Shown piece after piece: positions 61,661 to 64,000 of a stretch of DNA of 64,000 nucleotides; within the stretch, counting starts at the first letter, position 1, and each line of letters opens with the position of its first letter. A program made the translations under genes and the position numbers. The stretch comes from Sphagnum compactum. Taxonomy: Eukaryota > Bryophyta > Sphagnopsida > Sphagnales. Location: the NCBI GenBank assembly GCA_965153455.1, contig OZ234499.1, forward strand, positions 5,501,577 through 5,565,576, given 5' to 3'. Under the pieces are notes generated by a model that saw nothing but the letters and a program-made list of their open reading frames with translations, did not search any database and was not told where the DNA came from.

Positions 61661-62985
61661 ACACAAAGATTACTCTGCTTCTAGCTCGGGATGCACAATG
61701 TCAACACTGCTTTAGATCAGCATACGTCCTCTGTTTCTCTCCTTTCTCTGATCGGAATATATCTTCGTCCACTACAGAATTTTTTTTTAAAAACCGCTTA
61801 AGGAATCGCAAAACGAGAAGCGCAACAGCAAACCCTACTCAAATCTTAACCTCCTCCATCACGGCCAAGACACCGAGATCGCACTACTACTGCTTCCCAT
61901 ACACAACAAGATGATTCACCACGTCCGTCTTTCCGCCAATATCCAACTCTTCTTCCTACGTTCTCCTGAAATCATTCCAATTACACTAAAGAATGCTTGA
62001 AAACATTTAAAATTTTTGAAGTAGAAGAACACAAAAGAATCCGAACGAGCCTTCAAGCACTGTGGCCCAAAAACTTCCTTCCTTCCTCCTCCTCCTCAAT
62101 AAAAAAACTCCACTTTTCGCCAAAACCACCGATTCTGTCCACGTTTTTTTCTCCTTGTTGCTTCAGGGAGACTCGCAGCACCTAAACGAGGTTCAAAAGA
62201 AGTAGCATTCACCGAGAAAACACTCCGGCAGCAACCGGAAACGAGAGGGGGGCAAAAACGCTGCAACGACGCGCGACGAGCGAGAGAGAGCGCGTCCGTC
62301 CTCTTCTTCTTCTTCTTCTTATTCTTCGCTGTGAACCCTTCGTTTCCGTACAAACGGGAGAATTTACCGCACGCAGTTACTATCTACCGCGCCCCCGTCA
62401 CTGCTCCATTATACACCAATGGAGTAACTCCATTTCGCCCGCGGCGCATCTCATTGGTCACAATTTTTCCTACTGGGTTTACCCCACCGTTAACTCCAGG
62501 ACGGTTTTTTCACTCCAGTTAAAGACAGACCATCCCGGCGCAAATTTGATCGTCCATTTGAGTCAAATATTGAGGTCCGCATTTTAGAACGTCTGAAAGA
62601 AAACGACGTGCCAAACTTTCCACGTGGCCTCAGTTGAGTGGTAATTGATGCGTTGAAAGTCCAAACAGTTGTACAAAGGCCTGTTGTTCGCCTCTGCAAT
62701 AGGTGATGAAAGTGTGAATGCAGGTTTTTTGTTTTATTATTTATTTCTTTTTAGCAACCCAGTTTGTCTTCCGTTATTCGGGTTGCAAAAACTGAAGAGG
62801 TAGGTCAAAAAACTAAGGTGGTACGTCAGAGAAACCCTAAACTGCAAGAGTGGGAGATTCAAGAGGTAATCCCCTTGTCGAGGGGTGGGGTAGGGAGCGC
62901 ATAGATGATAAGCAAAGTACGTTTTTTCATTTTGGGTTTTGTAGCTTTTTGAAAGCTTCGATCTTGATGACTTGTGTCAATTGTG
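61661..62985. other. ERDJ3B upstream region, relatively GC-rich
   Basis: Richer in CpG than the rest of the window, with a (TTC)n run at about 62300-62322 and several short ORFs that match nothing. It probably contains the promoter and leader of ERDJ3B. No second gene is supported. Confidence 0.45.
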
Positions 62986-62990
62986 GGGTT

Positions 62991-63410
62991 GAGAATATGG
63001 TGTTTGTGTTACATGAAGTGGAGGCTATGAAATTTGGGAATTTCAAGCTAAAAAATCGGATATGATTGCCGATCTACATTGATTTGTGAGTGATCATGTC
63101 GTACTCAAGTTTGTTCAAAGAAGTTTCAGTGGCAATGTGGGTGGTGGTAGCATTTGTGAAGTGTTATGTGATTTGTGGAGTTCCTTACATTGCACTACCT
63201 ATTGCAACTTGCATTTCATTTCAAAATAATGTGCCCATGGTGATGCAATGGAAAGATGTGAAGGATTATCATACCAAAAAAGCCCATCAAGAGGGCTTTT
63301 AAGTTTAGTCAATTGTGTTTGGTGATCAAAGATTTGGCTACTAGTGGAGCATCGATGTTTGAGACTATAGAGTTGTTGAATGTTGTGGAGTTGAAGGTCA
63401 CCAATGTGGA
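62991..63410 (+). pseudogene. UMPS: UMP synthase (OPRT domain) pseudogene, intronless
   Basis: UMP synthase carries out the last two steps of pyrimidine synthesis; this copy covers part of its orotate phosphoribosyltransferase domain. Recognisable runs are AMKFGNFKLKNRI, LPIYIDL, VICGVPYIALPIATCISF, NNVPMVMQWKDVKDY, and, in another frame, LVIKDLATSGASMFETIELL. Two in-frame TGA stops (63063-63065 and 63087-63089), a TAA at 63300-63302 and a frameshift near 63300 disable it. Many substitutions point to long decay. About 140 codons run without intron, which suggests retroposition, though no poly-A tail or target duplication was found. The OMP decarboxylase half is absent. Confidence 0.88.
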
Positions 63411-63504
63411 AAGTTGTGGAAGAAGTCATACATTGTATGACTTTCAAGGTTTCATACATTGTAGATGTCCTAACGAAGGATGGGAAAGTTGTGGAAGAAG
63501 TCAT
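63408..63504. repeat. Direct repeat pair, 22 bp, 75 bp apart
   Basis: GGAAAGTTGTGGAAGAAGTC occurs at 63408 and again at 63483, right where UMPS similarity ends. Confidence 0.85.
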
Positions 63505-64000
63505 CATTTTCATCAAGTAATTTTTCTATAGAGAATCGGATATCAATGTAAATAGGAGGATTCTTAGTGATGGCAAATTCCATTCCCAAGAGTCTTTCAA
63601 GCATGGTACATAATGGCATTGTTGTAGAATCCCAAAATCTTGTTCCAAAAATACTAACAAAAATGTTATGATTTTTTTGTATCTAACTACTACTATGATT
63701 GTTTAGAGAAGAAAGAACAAAGAACAACACTCACAAGAAGACCTAAGGTTTTAAACACAAGGTTTTGATGGATGGTGTTGTTTTTGTGTTTTTTTTGTTT
63801 TCGGCTACATGGAAGTACTGGCTTTCTTGGTATAGAACCTTGGGTTTGCAATTTTAGGTGTTGAGCTCTTCTTATTCTTTTTTCCTAGCAATTTCAACAA
63901 GAGAAAGTTGAAATAAAAAGGTTCATTCTTACATGATGGGCATTGACAAGGGGGTTTTGGGTTTTGCACAAAATTGGTAATAAGGACTTATGAACATGAG
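63505..64000. other. Gene-free right edge
   Basis: No coding or repeat feature recognised; AT-rich. Confidence 0.4.

Noticed and set aside
1-64000. CRISPR array, operon or bacterial-type defence system
   Set aside because: Gene structure, introns and repeat types are those of a plant nuclear genome; no spaced identical repeats of CRISPR type were seen.

Overview
The window looks like a nuclear segment of a large land-plant genome, most likely a leptosporangiate fern. This is inferred from an intronless PLS-class PPR gene with near-identical repeats, plant-specific families (PADRE/DUF4228, PDF motif), long AT-rich gene-poor stretches and plant-type telomere motifs (TTTAGGG). No species marker was seen. 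Most of the sequence is decayed transposon and simple-repeat DNA; six genes appear intact, and I rebuilt their exons by hand from GT-AG borders, reading phase and family resemblance.

Layout. 1-2321: 5' part of a dead Ty1/copia element on the minus strand (LTR, primer-binding site, gag, protease, integrase), followed by a degenerate minisatellite (about 2.56-3.48 kb). 7043-8908 (-): six-exon CGI121/TPRKB gene for a KEOPS subunit. It stands head-to-head, 139 bp between start codons, with 9048-11882 (+), a two-exon gene in which an OSB-type PDF motif is joined in frame to a 21-repeat PPR protein. 14.8-15.5 kb: AT-rich repeat arrays. 17855-19026 (-): PADRE/DUF4228 gene with a 5' flank full of microsatellites and a G-quadruplex-type tract. 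26.2-26.7 kb: TIR element with an internal duplication. 29242-32131 (+): eight-exon METTL13/EEF1AKMT4-like methyltransferase with 20-nt and 31-nt exons. 36.2-39.2 kb: several inverted and dispersed repeats. 40.7-42.25 kb: a minisatellite that reverses orientation and carries a solo LTR with perfect target duplication. 43.1-44.9 kb: Ty3/gypsy gag remnants. 50.4-51.5 kb: two more TIR elements. 56243-58406 (+): four-exon ZIP metal transporter. 60123-61396 (-): two-exon ERDJ3B ER co-chaperone. 62991-63410 (+): broken copy of the OPRT part of UMP synthase.

The genes do not form a pathway. They are housekeeping or organelle-related loci separated by repeats. The only probable regulatory link is the shared 139-bp CGI121/PDF-PPR promoter with two telo boxes. 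The most unusual item is the PDF-PPR fusion: it would join a motif known from organellar single-stranded DNA-binding proteins to a sequence-specific RNA-binding array. All exon models are predictions from genomic sequence alone.
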